From positions 51,677 through 115,676 of the forward strand of contig DATCBY010000034.1 in the NCBI GenBank assembly GCA_036511595.1: a stretch of 64,000 bases of DNA, written 5' to 3'. This DNA is from DASZQY01 sp036511595 (GTDB lineage Bacteria; Pseudomonadota; Alphaproteobacteria; Rhizobiales; Kaistiaceae). Positions 63,414 to 64,000 of the stretch are shown piece by piece (within the stretch, counting starts at the first letter, position 1; each line of letters opens with the position of its first letter). Position numbers and translations under genes: made by a program. The notes below the pieces were generated by a model. The model saw nothing but the letters and a program-made list of their open reading frames with translations, did not search any database and was not told the DNA's origin.

Positions 63414-64000
63414 ATGCCATTCAGAGACCGAACCGAAGCCGGCAGGAACCTGGCCGCGACGCTGGCGAAATTTAAAGACCAGAAGGTGGTCGTTCTTGCC
63501 TTGCCAAGGGGCGGGGTACCTGTGGCGAAAGAGGTGGCAGCAGCACTCGGCACCCCGCTCGATCTCGTTCTGGTGCGCAAGATTGGTGTTCCCGGCCAGG
63601 CCGAGCTCGCAATGGGTGCCGTGGTTGACGGTCCTGACCCGTTGACGGTGCGCAACGAAGACGTCATTCGACGGGCCGGCATCACCGAATCTGAATTCAA
63701 TGCGGTGAGGGATCGGGAACTCGCCGAGATACGACGCCGGCGGCTTGAGTATCTGGGCAAGCGTCCACACCCGGATCTGGCCGATCGTGTTGCCATCATT
63801 GTCGACGACGGCATCGCAACAGGGGCGACGACCAGGGCCGCGTTGCGTGCCGCGCGTAGACAGAAGCCGCGAAGGCTCATCTTGGCTGTGCCCGTGGCGC
63901 CGACGGAGACATTGACGGAACTCGAGTCGGAAGCTGACGAGATCGTCTGCCTGGAATCGCACGACGTGTTTGGGGCAATTGGCTTCTTCTATTCCGACTT
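63414..64000 (+). CDS. Phosphoribosyltransferase family protein (3' end outside window)
   Basis: The frame is open to the window end; 195 codons are present. It starts MPFRDRTEAGRNLA and has LALPRGGVPVAKEVA. DLVLVRKIGVPGQAELAMGAV is the loop region, and the PRPP-binding motif VAIIVDDGIATGATT is near residues 122-136. A helical insert of ~45 residues lies between loop and motif. PRTases of this type occur as predicted regulators or salvage enzymes in stress islands, with the base unknown. It overlaps no other gene and is co-transcribed with the hydrolase. Confidence 0.88.
   Translation, partial: MPFRDRTEAGRNLAATLAKFKDQKVVVLALPRGGVPVAKEVAAALGTPLDLVLVRKIGVPGQAELAMGAVVDGPDPLTVRNEDVIRRAGITESEFNAVRDRELAEIRRRRLEYLGKRPHPDLADRVAIIVDDGIATGATTRAALRAARRQKPRRLILAVPVAPTETLTELESEADEIVCLESHDVFGAIGFFYSD

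Overview
The window is GC-rich, densely packed chromosomal DNA from an alphaproteobacterium, most likely of the order Hyphomicrobiales (Rhizobiales). I base this on protein families and gene order read by eye, not on a database search. The family and genus remain open. Typical alphaproteobacterial marks are a ChvG/ChvI-type pair next to a short HPr kinase and a nitrogen-PTS module, a DivL-like tyrosine 'histidine kinase', a TsaE-phosphotransferase fusion followed by a MurU-like enzyme, AddAB instead of RecBCD, a FYDLN (TIGR02300) protein, and the block rnd-lptC-lptA-lptB-rpoN-hpf-ptsN.

Layout. 1-6.4 kb: translation and RNA decay cluster infB (5' end missing), rbfA, truB, rpsO, pnp, closed by a clear terminator. 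6.7-13.3 kb: chvI, chvG, hprK, an EIIA-Man-type PTS protein, HPr, an inserted flavin amine oxidase, and ahcY, which is preceded by a palindrome resembling a SahR operator. 13.4-24.8 kb: DivL-like kinase, TsaE/sugar kinase, MurU-like nucleotidyltransferase, addB, addA. 24.9-25.7 kb: two tandem thioredoxins. 25.7-37.5 kb, minus strand: folC, accD, trpA, trpB, trpF, an ornithine-cyclodeaminase-family gene, lapA-like, ihfB, sppA, rpsA, cmk, aroA. 37.6-38.2 kb: FYDLN protein and tRNA-Ala(GGC).

38.2-46.3 kb is more variable. It holds a two-gene surface-polysaccharide unit (acyltransferase, O-antigen-ligase-like), a TPR membrane protein, a 25-codon membrane peptide gene, a small secreted protein behind an EcfG-like promoter, a secreted ClpP-fold-like protein, a cytochrome b/molybdopterin oxidoreductase pair, and a Gfo/Idh oxidoreductase. 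46.3-53.2 kb returns to core genes: hsp20 with a convincing sigma-32 promoter, DUF1150, ptsN, hpf, rpoN, lptB, lptA, lptC, rnd.

53.2-64 kb is an accessory, stress-type island. After about 1 kb without recognisable genes and a frameshifted zinc-ribbon gene come CsbD, cupin, AI-2E-type permease, a secreted SH3 protein, a VIT-family transporter, a P-type cation ATPase, an unknown membrane protein, a dienelactone-hydrolase-like protein and a phosphoribosyltransferase cut by the window end. The main new observation is that four transcription units here (csbD, AI-2E-cupin, SH3 protein, hydrolase-phosphoribosyltransferase) are each preceded, 60-100 bp before the start codon, by a TTGA-N6-TCAA palindrome of the FNR/FixK type. 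The island therefore looks like a low-oxygen regulon controlled by a CRP/FNR-family regulator encoded elsewhere.
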